From Flavobacterium sp. (GTDB lineage: Bacteria > Bacteroidota > Bacteroidia > Flavobacteriales > Flavobacteriaceae): 64,000 nucleotides of DNA. The stretch lies in NCBI GenBank assembly GCA_018883065.1, contig VEQT01000005.1:1-64000 (forward strand). The letters are read 5' to 3'. The first letter of the stretch is position 1, and the number at the start of each line of letters is the position of its first letter. The notes under the pieces are model-generated. The model was given only the letters and a program-made list of their open reading frames with translations. It did no database searches and was not told where the DNA came from. Of this stretch, positions 43,509-53,035 are shown one piece after another. The translations under genes and the position numbers were made by a program.

Positions 43509-43901
43509 TTAGAATTTTCTTCGACGTTCTAACAATTCGCGGTGTTCGATGGGGTTTTCTTTGTCAGACAAGGCGCGGTCAATTTTTTCGATGTAATCGA
43601 GCGAGTCATCGATAAAGAATTGCAAGTTAGGCACTTTGCGCAATTGCAAACGCACGCGTTGCGAGAGGTCGTGTTTAATTAAGGCCGAATTGGACTTAAT
43701 GGCTGCCAAGGTTTCGGGCCCTTTTTCGGGCGGAAAAATGCTGAGGTGAACAGTAGCAATTGATAAATCGGTGGTTACGCTCACTTTAGAGACCGAGATC
43801 ACCAAATTGGCAATATTGTTTTTACGAATTTCTCCTTGTAAGATATCTACTAAATCTTTTTGGATTACACCGCCGATTTTCTTTTGTCTGTTTGTTTCCA
43901 T
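43509..43901 (-). CDS. rbfA: 30S ribosome-binding factor A
   Basis: ETNRQKKIGGVIQKDLVDIL, VSKVSVTTDLSIATVHLSIF, VPNLQFFIDDSLDYIEKIDRAL. Confidence 0.93.
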   Translation of the reverse strand: METNRQKKIGGVIQKDLVDILQGEIRKNNIANLVISVSKVSVTTDLSIATVHLSIFPPEKGPETLAAIKSNSALIKHDLSQRVRLQLRKVPNLQFFIDDSLDYIEKIDRALSDKENPIEHRELLERRRKF

Positions 43902-43980
43902 GCGGCAAAAATACGATATGTGTTCAATTAATAATTAATAATTAATAATTAAAAATGAGAGTATTGAAAGGGAGCTTCTT

Positions 43981-44058
43981 CCTGCTCTACGCTATAAGCT
44001 GTTGTGCCTAACCCCGGCACAACAGGCTATCCGCTTCGATCAGGGCTAGGCTTTGCAT
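43981..44058. repeat. Flavobacterial dispersed intergenic repeat with strong hairpin
   Basis: CTGTTGTGCC taacccc GGCACAACAG perfect 10-bp stem, followed by gctatccgcttcgatcagggctagg. Confidence 0.5.
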
Positions 44059-44120
44059 AAAATGCACTTTTTTGCCAACCATCCCAAAAACTTTGCGAAA
44101 TTTGACGCAAAAGAAATTCC

Positions 44121-44522
44121 ATGAGAAAAATAGAGCATATCGGCATTGCCGTTAAAGATTTGGCCGCTTCTAATCTGGTATTCGAAAAATTGTTTGGCGC
44201 GCAGCCCTACAAACAAGAATCAGTTGAAAGCGAAGGCGTAAACACGTCTTTTTTTGCCAGCGGGCCCAATAAAATAGAATTGCTCGAGGCCACTCATCCC
44301 GATAGTCCCATTGCTAAATTTATCGAGAAAAAAGGCGAAGGCATTCATCACATTGCCTTTGATGTGGCCGACATTCAGTCAGAAGTAGCTCGGCTGCAAG
44401 CCGAAGGTTTTGTGCTGCTCAATGAAACGCCTAAGCGTGGCGCTGACAATAAGTGGGTGGTATTTTTACATCCAAAATCAACCAATGGCGTGTTGATTGA
44501 GTTGTGTCAGGAGATCGAATAA
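44121..44522 (+). CDS. mce: Methylmalonyl-CoA epimerase
   Basis: IEHIGIAVKDLAASNLVFEKLFG, KGEGIHHIAFDVADI, FLHPKSTNGVLIELCQ. Confidence 0.95.
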   Translation: MRKIEHIGIAVKDLAASNLVFEKLFGAQPYKQESVESEGVNTSFFASGPNKIELLEATHPDSPIAKFIEKKGEGIHHIAFDVADIQSEVARLQAEGFVLLNETPKRGADNKWVVFLHPKSTNGVLIELCQEIE

Positions 44523-44680
44523 ACGGGTATTTGGAATTACAAATTCCTTTTATTATTATTGATAGGAATGCAAAAAATGTTTGCAACCCAAGATTTTTTA
44601 TCCTAATATTGCAGCCTCCAAATAAAGCCGAGGCTATATTTGCTGAACTCCAAAATCAATAAAAGTCAGCGTAGTATACT

Positions 44681-44754
44681 GGTCCTATAGCTCAGTTGGT
44701 TAGAGCACCTGACTCATAATCAGGTGGTCCCTGGTTCGAGCCCAGGTGGGACCA
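44681..44754 (+). tRNA. tRNA with CAT anticodon (Met or Ile-lysidine isotype)
   Basis: Cloverleaf from GGTCCTATAGCTCAGTTGGTTAGAGC to GGTTCGAGCCCAGGTGGGACCA; anticodon CAT at 44715-44717; no encoded CCA; C4:G69 and C5:G68 pairs are compatible with TilS recognition. Confidence 0.93.
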
Positions 44755-44760
44755 CTAACA

Positions 44761-44786
44761 AAAGCCTTGCATTGCTGCAAGGCTTT
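44761..44786 (+). terminator. Terminator/hairpin after tRNA
   Basis: AAAGCCTTGCA ttgc TGCAAGGCTTT. Confidence 0.65.
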
Positions 44787-44866
44787 ATGTTGGGTTTTTG
44801 GAGGGAATTTAAAATAGATTTTAAAAAATTTTGAAAGAACAATTTTTTAATTACTTTTACACACTT

Positions 44867-45076
44867 ATGAAAAAGGCCCCTAACAACCTCGCTCTATGGA
44901 TGACACTATTATGTGGTGTTTTTTCTGTTGAGGCTCGTAACGGACCGCCACCACCAGGCATACCGCCGCCTCCAGGATTGCCAATTGATCAAGGCACTTT
45001 AATTCTCCTTTTTGTAGGAATTGCAATTGTTTATTATGTGTTCGCACACAAATCAAATAGAAAAACTTCGATGTAA
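44867..45076 (+). CDS. Small Pro-rich membrane protein, hypothetical
   Basis: MKKAPNNLALWMTLLCGVFSVEA signal-like, GPPPPGIPPPPGLP, TM TLILLFVGIAIVYYVF, KSNRKTSM tail; followed by terminator hairpin. Confidence 0.65.
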   Translation: MKKAPNNLALWMTLLCGVFSVEARNGPPPPGIPPPPGLPIDQGTLILLFVGIAIVYYVFAHKSNRKTSM

Positions 45077-45208
45077 ATCGGAGTTTTTTTTGAGCAGTTT
45101 TTGAGCTATCAGCGGTTGGCTTTTATCCACAAAGCATTAAAATTTCAATTATTTTAAATTCCAAATACCAATTCCGACGCTTCGGGACCCCATGGCCACT
45201 ATTTTGGT

Positions 45209-45580
45209 AAATCATTCAATCTTTCAATTCTTCAATCTTCCGGAAAGCGCGGATTTCCTTCGGCAGTCGCTTCGCTCGTGTGCAATACGTGACCACAAAG
45301 ATTATTGAATTCGTTTCTACCTAAATTCTTTATAACTACACGAAAGGATTTTAGTTTCTCGCAAAGTCGCAAAAAAACCTTTGCGTCCCGATTTATCGGG
45401 ATTGCGAGAGAAACAAACCAGACTGAGAGTCAAATAGAAGAGAGATAAGAGACAGTTCTGAGAATCCCAAAACTTCGGCACCAAACGGTTACTAAAAGTG
45501 AAATCTTTCAATCTTTCAATTCTTCAATCTTCCAGACCGACAACTGCCAACCGACTTCCGCCAACCAAATAAATCAGTAT
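45209..45580. repeat. Noncoding micro-repeat-rich intergenic region
   Basis: 27-bp direct repeat TTCAATCTTTCAATTCTTCAATCTTCC at 45215-45241 and 45507-45533; CGCAAAG...CTTTGCG; CCCGATTTATCGGG palindrome. Confidence 0.75.
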
Positions 45581-45608
45581 CTTGCGGCCCCAATTTGTTA
45601 CTCGCATT

Positions 45609-47042
45609 ATGTTTTTTAATTCCTTGGCCTTTGCGCTTTTTTTACCGCCGGTTTTTGCCTTGTATTGGTGGCTGTGCGCCAAATCGGTGGCCAAGCAAAA
45701 CGCGCTGTTATTGCTCGCCAGCTATGTATTTTACGCCTGTTGGGATTGGCGATTTCTCTTCCTGCTCTTGTTCTCTACGTTTTTGGATTATTTTACCGGT
45801 GTGCAAATACACCAAAGTGAGCGTGTCGCCAAAAAACGGTTTTGGTTTTGGCTGAGCATAGGCGTCAATTTGGGCTTCTTGGGCCTTTTTAAATACTACG
45901 ATTTTTTTGCGGTTTCCTTTGCCGAATTGTTTCAAGGATTTGGCTTCAATGTGAGTCCCATTTTGCTCAAATGGGTATTGCCCGTAGGGATTTCGTTCTA
46001 TACTTTTCACGGCTTGTCGTATGTGATTGACATCTACAAAGGCCGGATTCCCGCCGAGAAAAACCCAATTGATTACGCCCTGTTTGTGAGTTATTTTCCG
46101 CTATTGGTGGCCGGCCCTATTGAGCGTGCCACGCATTTGTTGCCGCAAATCAAACAAACGCGCAAATTTTCGTTTTCCCAAGCCCAAGAAGGGGTGTACT
46201 TGATTGTTTGGGGATTGGTCAAAAAAGTCGTCATTGCCGATACCTGCGCCACCTATGCCAATGCTATTTTTGATCATGCCAATACGGTCAATACGCTATC
46301 TTTGGCTTTGGGCGCAATCTATTTTGCTTTTCAGATTTACGGCGATTTTTCGGGCTATTCGGATATGGCCATTGGTATTTCGAAACTGTTTGGCCTAGAG
46401 CTGTTGCGCAATTTTAACTACCCCTATTTTTCACGCGACACCGCCGAATTTTGGCGCCGCTGGCACATTTCGTTGTCGAGTTGGTTTCGCGATTACGTAT
46501 ACATTCCGTTGGGCGGAAGCCAAGGCGGCAAATGGATGCAACTGCGCAATGTGTTTGTCATATTTATCTTGAGCGGCTTTTGGCACGGGGCCAACTGGAC
46601 TTACTTGTTTTGGGGATTCTTGAACGCGCTCTACTTTTTGCCTCTGTTGTGGCAAAAAAAGAACCGCACCAACTTAGACAGCAGTACTGTTCCATTCACA
46701 CTTGGCGGTTTGCGCATTGTGCTCAATATACTCGCAACTTTTGCACTTACCTGTATTGCTTGGGTATTTTTTAGAGCCCAATCGATGACTGCGGCATTGG
46801 ATTATTTGTACCGATTAGTTTCTAACGGAAATTGGACTTCCGAATTTTTGGCTAATCGCCGTTACAATTTTGAATTGCTTTCCTTGATCTTGTTGTTTGT
46901 GGCTGTCGAATGGCGTAACCGCAACCAAATGCAACCCATTTCGGGCAAATATGCTTGGTTCAAACTGGGCTTGTGTTTTGCTGCTTTATTGGCCTTGGGC
47001 ACCTATTCGGATTATAAATCATTTATCTATTTTCAATTCTAA
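45609..47042 (+). CDS. MBOAT-family O-acyltransferase (AlgI-like)
   Basis: Multi-TM; VLPVGISFYTFHGLSYVIDIYKG, FWRRWHISLSSWFRDYVYIPLGG, FILSGFWHGANWTYLFWG (catalytic His). Confidence 0.95.
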   Translation: MFFNSLAFALFLPPVFALYWWLCAKSVAKQNALLLLASYVFYACWDWRFLFLLLFSTFLDYFTGVQIHQSERVAKKRFWFWLSIGVNLGFLGLFKYYDFFAVSFAELFQGFGFNVSPILLKWVLPVGISFYTFHGLSYVIDIYKGRIPAEKNPIDYALFVSYFPLLVAGPIERATHLLPQIKQTRKFSFSQAQEGVYLIVWGLVKKVVIADTCATYANAIFDHANTVNTLSLALGAIYFAFQIYGDFSGYSDMAIGISKLFGLELLRNFNYPYFSRDTAEFWRRWHISLSSWFRDYVYIPLGGSQGGKWMQLRNVFVIFILSGFWHGANWTYLFWGFLNALYFLPLLWQKKNRTNLDSSTVPFTLGGLRIVLNILATFALTCIAWVFFRAQSMTAALDYLYRLVSNGNWTSEFLANRRYNFELLSLILLFVAVEWRNRNQMQPISGKYAWFKLGLCFAALLALGTYSDYKSFIYFQF

Positions 47043-47923
47043 TGAAGTCCTTTTTGCGCTACATAGTTTTTGCATTGTTCCTGCTTTTGGGAATCGCCAT
47101 GCTCTTGGATGTAGTATACACCGTGATTTATTCCCAAGCCAAAGACCGTTGGAAAATGGAATACGTGTTACATGCGCCACCACAAGACTATGATGTAGTG
47201 ATCCTTGGCACCTCGCGCGCCAACAATCATTTTGTACCTGAACTATTCGAAAAACATGGATTGAAAACCTTCAATTTTGGCATGAGTGGCTCACATTTGT
47301 TTGAAGACGCTTTGTTGTTTCAACTCTTGCTCGAGCAAAAAAACAGCATTAAGTATGTGCTGTTAGAAGCCGATTTAAATCTGAGCAATGAAAAGCGCGA
47401 CGACGGAACCACCGCACGATTTTTGCCTTATTTACACAGTAATTCTACCATCCGTTCGCATTACCAAAACGAACCTGAATTTCCGTACTGGTATTATCTG
47501 CCTTTTTACCGCTATACGGCTTTCGAATCGCAAATAGGGTTTCTCGAATTGATGAAAACGCTTGCCCACGAACCCAGTACCACCTTGGCTTATCAAGGAT
47601 ATTATCCGCTGCCTACAAACAAAAAAGGCAACATGAAAAACGATTACCGCGCCCTCAAATTGCGGCCCAATCGCTACTACGAACAAATCAAAAAACGGTG
47701 TGCGCAACACCACATTCAGCTCATTACGGTAACCACGCCGGTTTGTGAAAACGTGAAAGGCATGGATTATTTTCAAAAAGTAAAATCCCTGTATCCCGAA
47801 ATCTACAATTGCGAAGATTTTGTGCAAGACGACCGCTATTTTTCGTCTTGTGGCCACCTCAATGATGCGGGAGCGCGACTTTTTACCCAAAAAATAATAA
47901 ACGAATTCTTCCCTAAAAAATAA
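47042..47923 (+). CDS. SGNH-like/DltD-like partner of MBOAT acyltransferase, putative
   Basis: N-terminal TM; VVILGTSRANNHFVP Ser-block-like and CGHLNDAGARLF His-block-like motifs; 1-nt overlap with the MBOAT gene. Confidence 0.6.
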   Translation: MKSFLRYIVFALFLLLGIAMLLDVVYTVIYSQAKDRWKMEYVLHAPPQDYDVVILGTSRANNHFVPELFEKHGLKTFNFGMSGSHLFEDALLFQLLLEQKNSIKYVLLEADLNLSNEKRDDGTTARFLPYLHSNSTIRSHYQNEPEFPYWYYLPFYRYTAFESQIGFLELMKTLAHEPSTTLAYQGYYPLPTNKKGNMKNDYRALKLRPNRYYEQIKKRCAQHHIQLITVTTPVCENVKGMDYFQKVKSLYPEIYNCEDFVQDDRYFSSCGHLNDAGARLFTQKIINEFFPKK

Positions 47924-48006
47924 GCGCCAATCTCCACTAAAATAGGATTAGCAATTCGCGGCAACCAAGTCTTTTATTTTATTATTTTTGCCCTTTGATT
48001 TATTCC

Positions 48007-48750
48007 ATGGAGAAAATTATTTCCTATCCGTTGTCGCTTGTGGCGATGCTGTTATTCCTCATCACTTTATTGGTTTTTCACCCCATTCAGTGGATTTGTC
48101 TCCGTTTGTTTGGCTACCAAGCCCACAAAAAAAGCGTGGATTACTTGAATTTTTTATTGTTGCGAATTGCTCATTTATTAGGTACACGATTTAGTCTTGA
48201 AAATAAGTATAAATTACCCAAAGGCGTGCCATTTATTTTGGTAGCTAATCACCAAAGTTTATATGATATTATAGGCATTATCTGGTTTTTGCGCCGTATA
48301 CATCCCAAATTTGTGAGCAAAAAAGAATTGGCTAAAGGCATACCAAGTGTCTCGTTCAATTTGCGTCATGGCGGTTCAGTAGTCATTGACCGAAAAGACC
48401 CCAAACAAGCCATACCCGAGATCAAAAAGTTGGGCGAATACATCGAAAAACACCAACGCACTGCTGTAATTTTTCCCGAAGGCACCCGCAGTAAAACTGG
48501 CGTTCCCAAAGAATTTGCCCAAAGTGGCTTAAAGATTTTATGCAAATATGCGCCATCGGCTTACGTGCTTCCTGTAACCATTAATAATTCTTGGAAATTT
48601 GTAAAATATGGGTTTTTCCCTTTTGGTTTGGGAAATCGTATTATCTTTACCCTCCACGAGCCGATACCGGTGAAAGATTACTCGTTTGAGGAGCTCATGG
48701 CTCGCACCGAAAGCACCATAAAAAACGCAATAAACGAAGTAAAGATGTAA
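48007..48750 (+). CDS. plsC: 1-acyl-sn-glycerol-3-phosphate acyltransferase
   Basis: LVANHQSLYDIIG (HX4D-type), FPEGTRSKTG. Confidence 0.9.
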   Translation: MEKIISYPLSLVAMLLFLITLLVFHPIQWICLRLFGYQAHKKSVDYLNFLLLRIAHLLGTRFSLENKYKLPKGVPFILVANHQSLYDIIGIIWFLRRIHPKFVSKKELAKGIPSVSFNLRHGGSVVIDRKDPKQAIPEIKKLGEYIEKHQRTAVIFPEGTRSKTGVPKEFAQSGLKILCKYAPSAYVLPVTINNSWKFVKYGFFPFGLGNRIIFTLHEPIPVKDYSFEELMARTESTIKNAINEVKM

Positions 48751-48785
48751 CGCTTAGCGCCAAATTTTTACCAAAAAACGCAAGC

Positions 48786-49775
48786 ATGTCTATAAAAAAC
48801 ATCCGTCTAGAAGTGATGCAATTTCTAGAAAACAAAGTCGAAGGCTTCATGGATCAATACTTGATTCCCGTTGAAAAAATTTGGCAACCCACTGACTTTT
48901 TACCCAATTCCGAAAGCGAAACCTTTTTTGAAGAAGTGAAAGAATTACGCGAATTGGCTAAAGATTTACCCTATGATTTTTGGGTAGCCATGGTAGGCGA
49001 TACCGTAACCGAAGAAGCCCTTCCTACTTATGAATCCTGGTTAATGGACGTAGAAGGCGTTGACAATGTAGAACGCAACGGCTGGGCCAAATGGGTGCGC
49101 CAATGGACTGGCGAAGAAAACCGCCACGGCGATGTGCTCAATAAGTATTTATACCTTTCAGGGCGTGTAAACATGCGCGAAGTAGAAATAACTACCCAAC
49201 ACCTCATCAACGATGGCTTTGATATTGGTACTGGACGGGATCCGTACAAAAACTTTGTATATACCTCGTTTCAAGAGTTGGCTACCTATGTATCGCACAA
49301 CCGCGTGTCACAAATTGCCAAAAGCTATGGCGACCACAAGTTGTCCAAAATGTGTAAAATGATTGCCGGAGACGAAATGCGTCACCATCATGCCTACTCG
49401 GAGTTTGTAACCCAAATTTTTAAAGTTGATCCAAGTGAAATGATGATGGCTTTTTTATACATGATGAAACTTAAAATTACCATGCCAGCTGTATTTTTAA
49501 GAGAGTCAGGAGCAGCCATGGGATCAGCCTTTGAGCAATTTTCGAATTCTGCCCAACGCATTGGGGTATATACCTCACAAGATTATGTGGAGATTTTACA
49601 AAAGCTCATCGAAAAATGGGAAATAGATAAAATGACGGGTCTCACCGACGAAGCCGAAAAAGCCCGTGATTATTTGATGAAACTACCCGAGCGAATGGCC
49701 AAAATTGCCGAACGATTGGTGATTCCGCCTGATCCGTTTGTGTTCAAATGGGTGCAACCGGCCATCATTGGTTAA
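48786..49775 (+). CDS. Acyl-ACP desaturase (ferritin-like)
   Basis: WTGEENRHGDVLNKYL and IAGDEMRHHHAY di-iron EExxH/DExxH motifs. Confidence 0.92.
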   Translation: MSIKNIRLEVMQFLENKVEGFMDQYLIPVEKIWQPTDFLPNSESETFFEEVKELRELAKDLPYDFWVAMVGDTVTEEALPTYESWLMDVEGVDNVERNGWAKWVRQWTGEENRHGDVLNKYLYLSGRVNMREVEITTQHLINDGFDIGTGRDPYKNFVYTSFQELATYVSHNRVSQIAKSYGDHKLSKMCKMIAGDEMRHHHAYSEFVTQIFKVDPSEMMMAFLYMMKLKITMPAVFLRESGAAMGSAFEQFSNSAQRIGVYTSQDYVEILQKLIEKWEIDKMTGLTDEAEKARDYLMKLPERMAKIAERLVIPPDPFVFKWVQPAIIG

Positions 49776-49857
49776 TTGTAATTCAACCTCATTATACTAC
49801 ATATGTTGCTCGTTGATTTTGTTCAATGGGCAACATTTTTACTTCTAAATAAATCCC

Positions 49858-50514
49858 ATGATCAAATCAACCTTAGTGCATGCTACGATTAGTTTTGTAA
49901 AAAAACAACTCGAAAACGCCGAAGGAGGCCACGATTGGTTTCACATTGAGCGCGTGTACAAATTGGCACTTCGTATTGCAGAGAATGAAGCCAATATAGA
50001 CGTTTTGGTGGTTCAATTGGCGGCCTTGCTGCACGACATCGCCGACAGTAAATTTTATAACGGAGATGAGACCATCGGCCCACAACTAGCGCGTGAATTT
50101 TTAACTGAACAACAATTGCCCGAAAACCAATTGGAACACGTAATTGCCATTATTGAAAATAGTTCATTCAAAGGAGGCAACGTAACTCAAACTTTTTTCT
50201 CTAAAGAATTAGCCATCGTGCAAGACGCTGATCGCTTAGATGCCATTGGCGCCATTGGCATTGCCCGCACCTTCAACTACGGCGGATTCAAAAACCGCCC
50301 GCTGTATGATCCAACCATTCCTCCTAATTTACAATTGAGCAAAGAAGAATACAAAAGCAGTACAGCCCCCACTTTGAATCATTTTTACGAAAAATTACTG
50401 CGTCTCAAAGAGTTAATGCATACGCAAACCGCACGTGAACTAGCAGCCCAACGCCACCAATTTATGGAACAATTTCTTTCCCGTTTCTATGCCGAGTGGG
50501 AGGGTGAAGCATAA
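49858..50514 (+). CDS. HD-domain phosphohydrolase
   Basis: GGHDWFHIERVYKLAL, LAALLHDIADSKF, QDADRLDAIGAIGIARTF. Confidence 0.9.
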   Translation: MIKSTLVHATISFVKKQLENAEGGHDWFHIERVYKLALRIAENEANIDVLVVQLAALLHDIADSKFYNGDETIGPQLAREFLTEQQLPENQLEHVIAIIENSSFKGGNVTQTFFSKELAIVQDADRLDAIGAIGIARTFNYGGFKNRPLYDPTIPPNLQLSKEEYKSSTAPTLNHFYEKLLRLKELMHTQTARELAAQRHQFMEQFLSRFYAEWEGEA

Positions 50515-50543
50515 AAAAAGAGGACCTAAGTCCTCTTTTTTAT
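50514..50543. terminator. Bidirectional terminator
   Basis: AAAAAAGAGGAC ctaa GTCCTCTTTTTT between convergent genes. Confidence 0.85.
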
Positions 50544-50559
50544 TTAATTGGTTTTGCGC

Positions 50560-52116
50560 TTACAAACTCACACGCAACAATTGTTTTTTCTTTCCTTTAC
50601 GGCCAATGAAAAACACCGATTCTTTGGTTAAAGCACCATCAGACACCATGAATGGCACTTCTGAATCTTTGTCATCCAAAATTTCTTGGTAATCAAATTC
50701 GCCATTTGGTTTGATGCGAATAATGTTTAGGTTTGATTTTTTTGTACTGGTTTGTCCAAACTGAATGCGGTCGTTGCTTAGTTTTTTTACTTTTTCTCCT
50801 GTATTGATAAAGAAATAGGTATCATCACCTTTTACAGTAGAAGTATACGAAATGTAGGAGCTGTCGCCCGATGTGGCTTGTCTTTTGTTGATGTTACGTG
50901 CCCAAACGATTTCGCCCGAAGGACCAATTTTGGCGCTCACAATATCATCGTAATGATAAATGGTTTGGGTAGTTCCACCACCATTTCCGTTGGAAACATA
51001 ATGCGTAGTGATGTAAAACTCTTCGGCATTGAACACAATTTCATTGGATGAGGTGATCAATATTTTACGGAACGATAAGTTTTTCAACTCCTTGTCTTTG
51101 TCTTTACCATATTTGTCAATCATGAATTGCTCGGTAAATGGATTGAATTTAGACTTTTTGATTTCTAAGGTTACCGGATCCAATTCAAAGTACGAAATTC
51201 CTTTAAATCGGTTGTCATTTCGCGCCGAATAAAACCCGATGCACGTAAGACGATCTTGGAAAATGATGGTTTTTAACGAAGCCGCAAAGTTGTCATTGGT
51301 ATCAAATACCTGCGTTTTCTCTGAATCTTTGGTGATACGTGTTAGTTCATATTGGTATTTTCCGCCCTCTTTTTTCTTTTTGGCTTCTTGCGTATACGCT
51401 TTGCCCAAAAGATATAAGGTGTTTCCGTCTTTGGATACATCAATGTTTTCAAAACGGAATTTTTTGTCTTTGATGTTGCGTTTAAACGTGTGCTCAAATT
51501 TTTGATTCAATTTGTTGTCATACAAATACAATTTATGCGTTTCGTTGTCTTTGTCTTTGATGTCCACGGTAATAGCAAACGCATTACGGTCTTCGTTTAC
51601 AATCATCGAAGCGCCCCAGTCACCATCAAACCCGCCCATTGAGAACAAGCTAAATTGTTTAATTTCTTCACTTTTTAAACGGAATAATTCTTTTTTAGAG
51701 AATTTAAAATCGTTGATGTTGGCATTGATCGAGGAACAGATATATGATTTTGCATCGCGGTTGTATAAAAACTCCACAATGTTTACTTGTTCTCCATCCA
51801 TGATTACGCCCAATACTGAACTTTGTTTTTCGACATCTGAGTACTTCATTTCGTATTCATATTCTTTGATGAGTTTCATATTGGCATCGTAATGTTCAAT
51901 GTAGTAGCCAATGCCGGAAGAGAAAACACCGCCTTGATAGGAACGAACTATTACTACACCACCTTTACTGTCATCTTCTACCAATACAATTGTAGATCGT
52001 TTGTATTCGTCTTTAAAAACATCGCTGATTTTAAGTTGGAATGGAATTTGTTGGGCCTGCACGCATGAAGTGCTCAGCAGCAAAGCCATGGCGATGCTTT
52101 TAAAAATGTGTTTCAT
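50560..52116 (-). CDS. Secreted hypothetical protein
   Basis: Signal peptide MKHIFKSIAMALLLSTSCVQAQ; 518-aa uninterrupted ORF. Confidence 0.75.
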   Translation of the reverse strand: MKHIFKSIAMALLLSTSCVQAQQIPFQLKISDVFKDEYKRSTIVLVEDDSKGGVVIVRSYQGGVFSSGIGYYIEHYDANMKLIKEYEYEMKYSDVEKQSSVLGVIMDGEQVNIVEFLYNRDAKSYICSSINANINDFKFSKKELFRLKSEEIKQFSLFSMGGFDGDWGASMIVNEDRNAFAITVDIKDKDNETHKLYLYDNKLNQKFEHTFKRNIKDKKFRFENIDVSKDGNTLYLLGKAYTQEAKKKKEGGKYQYELTRITKDSEKTQVFDTNDNFAASLKTIIFQDRLTCIGFYSARNDNRFKGISYFELDPVTLEIKKSKFNPFTEQFMIDKYGKDKDKELKNLSFRKILITSSNEIVFNAEEFYITTHYVSNGNGGGTTQTIYHYDDIVSAKIGPSGEIVWARNINKRQATSGDSSYISYTSTVKGDDTYFFINTGEKVKKLSNDRIQFGQTSTKKSNLNIIRIKPNGEFDYQEILDDKDSEVPFMVSDGALTKESVFFIGRKGKKKQLLRVSL

Positions 52117-52346
52117 GTAAAAGTGTTTAAGTATTAAATTAGGTTTCGTTGTCCTGGCGATTACCTTCGGAACTCACCCTTGAATAGATTACTGCTTTTA
52201 TCATATTATCCCAATTTTATCCTTTGAATTTCATTTAAGCTAACATACAGCGAGAAATCAATAAGTCGGCGCCGATATTTTCAATTTTTTTGAGGCAGTA
52301 ATTTAATTGATACAACTTAGTATGATATGTGATGAGGTTAAATAAA

Positions 52347-52370
52347 AAAACCTCCGAAAAGGAGGTTGAT
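52347..52370 (-). terminator. Terminator of higBA-like operon
   Basis: On minus strand AACCTCC ttttc GGAGGTTTTTTT. Confidence 0.75.
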
Positions 52371-52396
52371 TATTATTTGTGGGAAGATTAGAGTAT

Positions 52397-52687
52397 TTAT
52401 AATTCTATTTGAATTTTAACTTTACCTCCTAAACCTTTTTCTACAATATCATACAAGGTTTTTAGGGTAAGATTGCTCCCGTTATTTTCAATTCTTGATA
52501 TGTATTCTCTCTTTTTTAATATAAGTTCCCCAAGTTCAGTTTGGGTTAAATGTTTATCCTCTCTTGCCTTTTTTAATTGAAGTCCAATTTTAAAACCTTC
52601 AAAATCTCTTTCAAGTTCATCTCGCCTATCGGTGCCTTTTGCACCATAAACATTATCTTTAATATCTTTCCAACTTTTAGTTTCCAT
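52397..52687 (-). CDS. HigA-like XRE antitoxin
   Basis: HTH LKKAREDKHLTQTELGELILKKREYISRIENNGSNLTLKTLYDIVE. Confidence 0.85.
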   Translation of the reverse strand: METKSWKDIKDNVYGAKGTDRRDELERDFEGFKIGLQLKKAREDKHLTQTELGELILKKREYISRIENNGSNLTLKTLYDIVEKGLGGKVKIQIEL

Positions 52688-52689
52688 AA

Positions 52690-53031
52690 TTATTTATTTT
52701 TTTCTTGGTAATATTCCTGCATTAGACGCAACGCTTTTTCTAATTCATTCTTTGGTGTTTTTTGAGTTTTCTTTTGAAATCCATTTAACAAAATAACTAA
52801 CTTTCCATTATCAAAAAAACAAAACACTCTCCAAATATTAGAGGCAAGCTGTATTCTTGCTTCATATAACCCATTAGTTCCTTCCATCGCCTTCAAATAA
52901 TTTGAAGGAACTCTTTCAAGCGTTTCAATGGCTTCAATTATTTTAAAGATTTTGTCTTGAACTTTTCTTGGCTGTCCAAGCAGGAAATCTTCAAAGTAAT
53001 TCTTATACGCTATTACCTCTCTAATTTTCAT
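52690..53031 (-). CDS. HigB/RelE-like toxin (phage Gp49-like family)
   Basis: EARIQLASNIWRVFCFFDNGKLVILLNGFQKKTQKTPKNELEKA; toxin-first order, 2-nt gap to antitoxin. Confidence 0.85.
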   Translation of the reverse strand: MKIREVIAYKNYFEDFLLGQPRKVQDKIFKIIEAIETLERVPSNYLKAMEGTNGLYEARIQLASNIWRVFCFFDNGKLVILLNGFQKKTQKTPKNELEKALRLMQEYYQEKNK

Positions 53032-53035
53032 TTTA

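Noticed and set aside
43921-43955. AATTAATAATTAATAATTAATAATTA tandem repeat
   Set aside because: Short AT-rich simple repeat in an intergenic gap; no evidence of function.
47432-47890. 152-aa minus-strand ORF
   Set aside because: Antisense to the SGNH-like gene; no supporting features.
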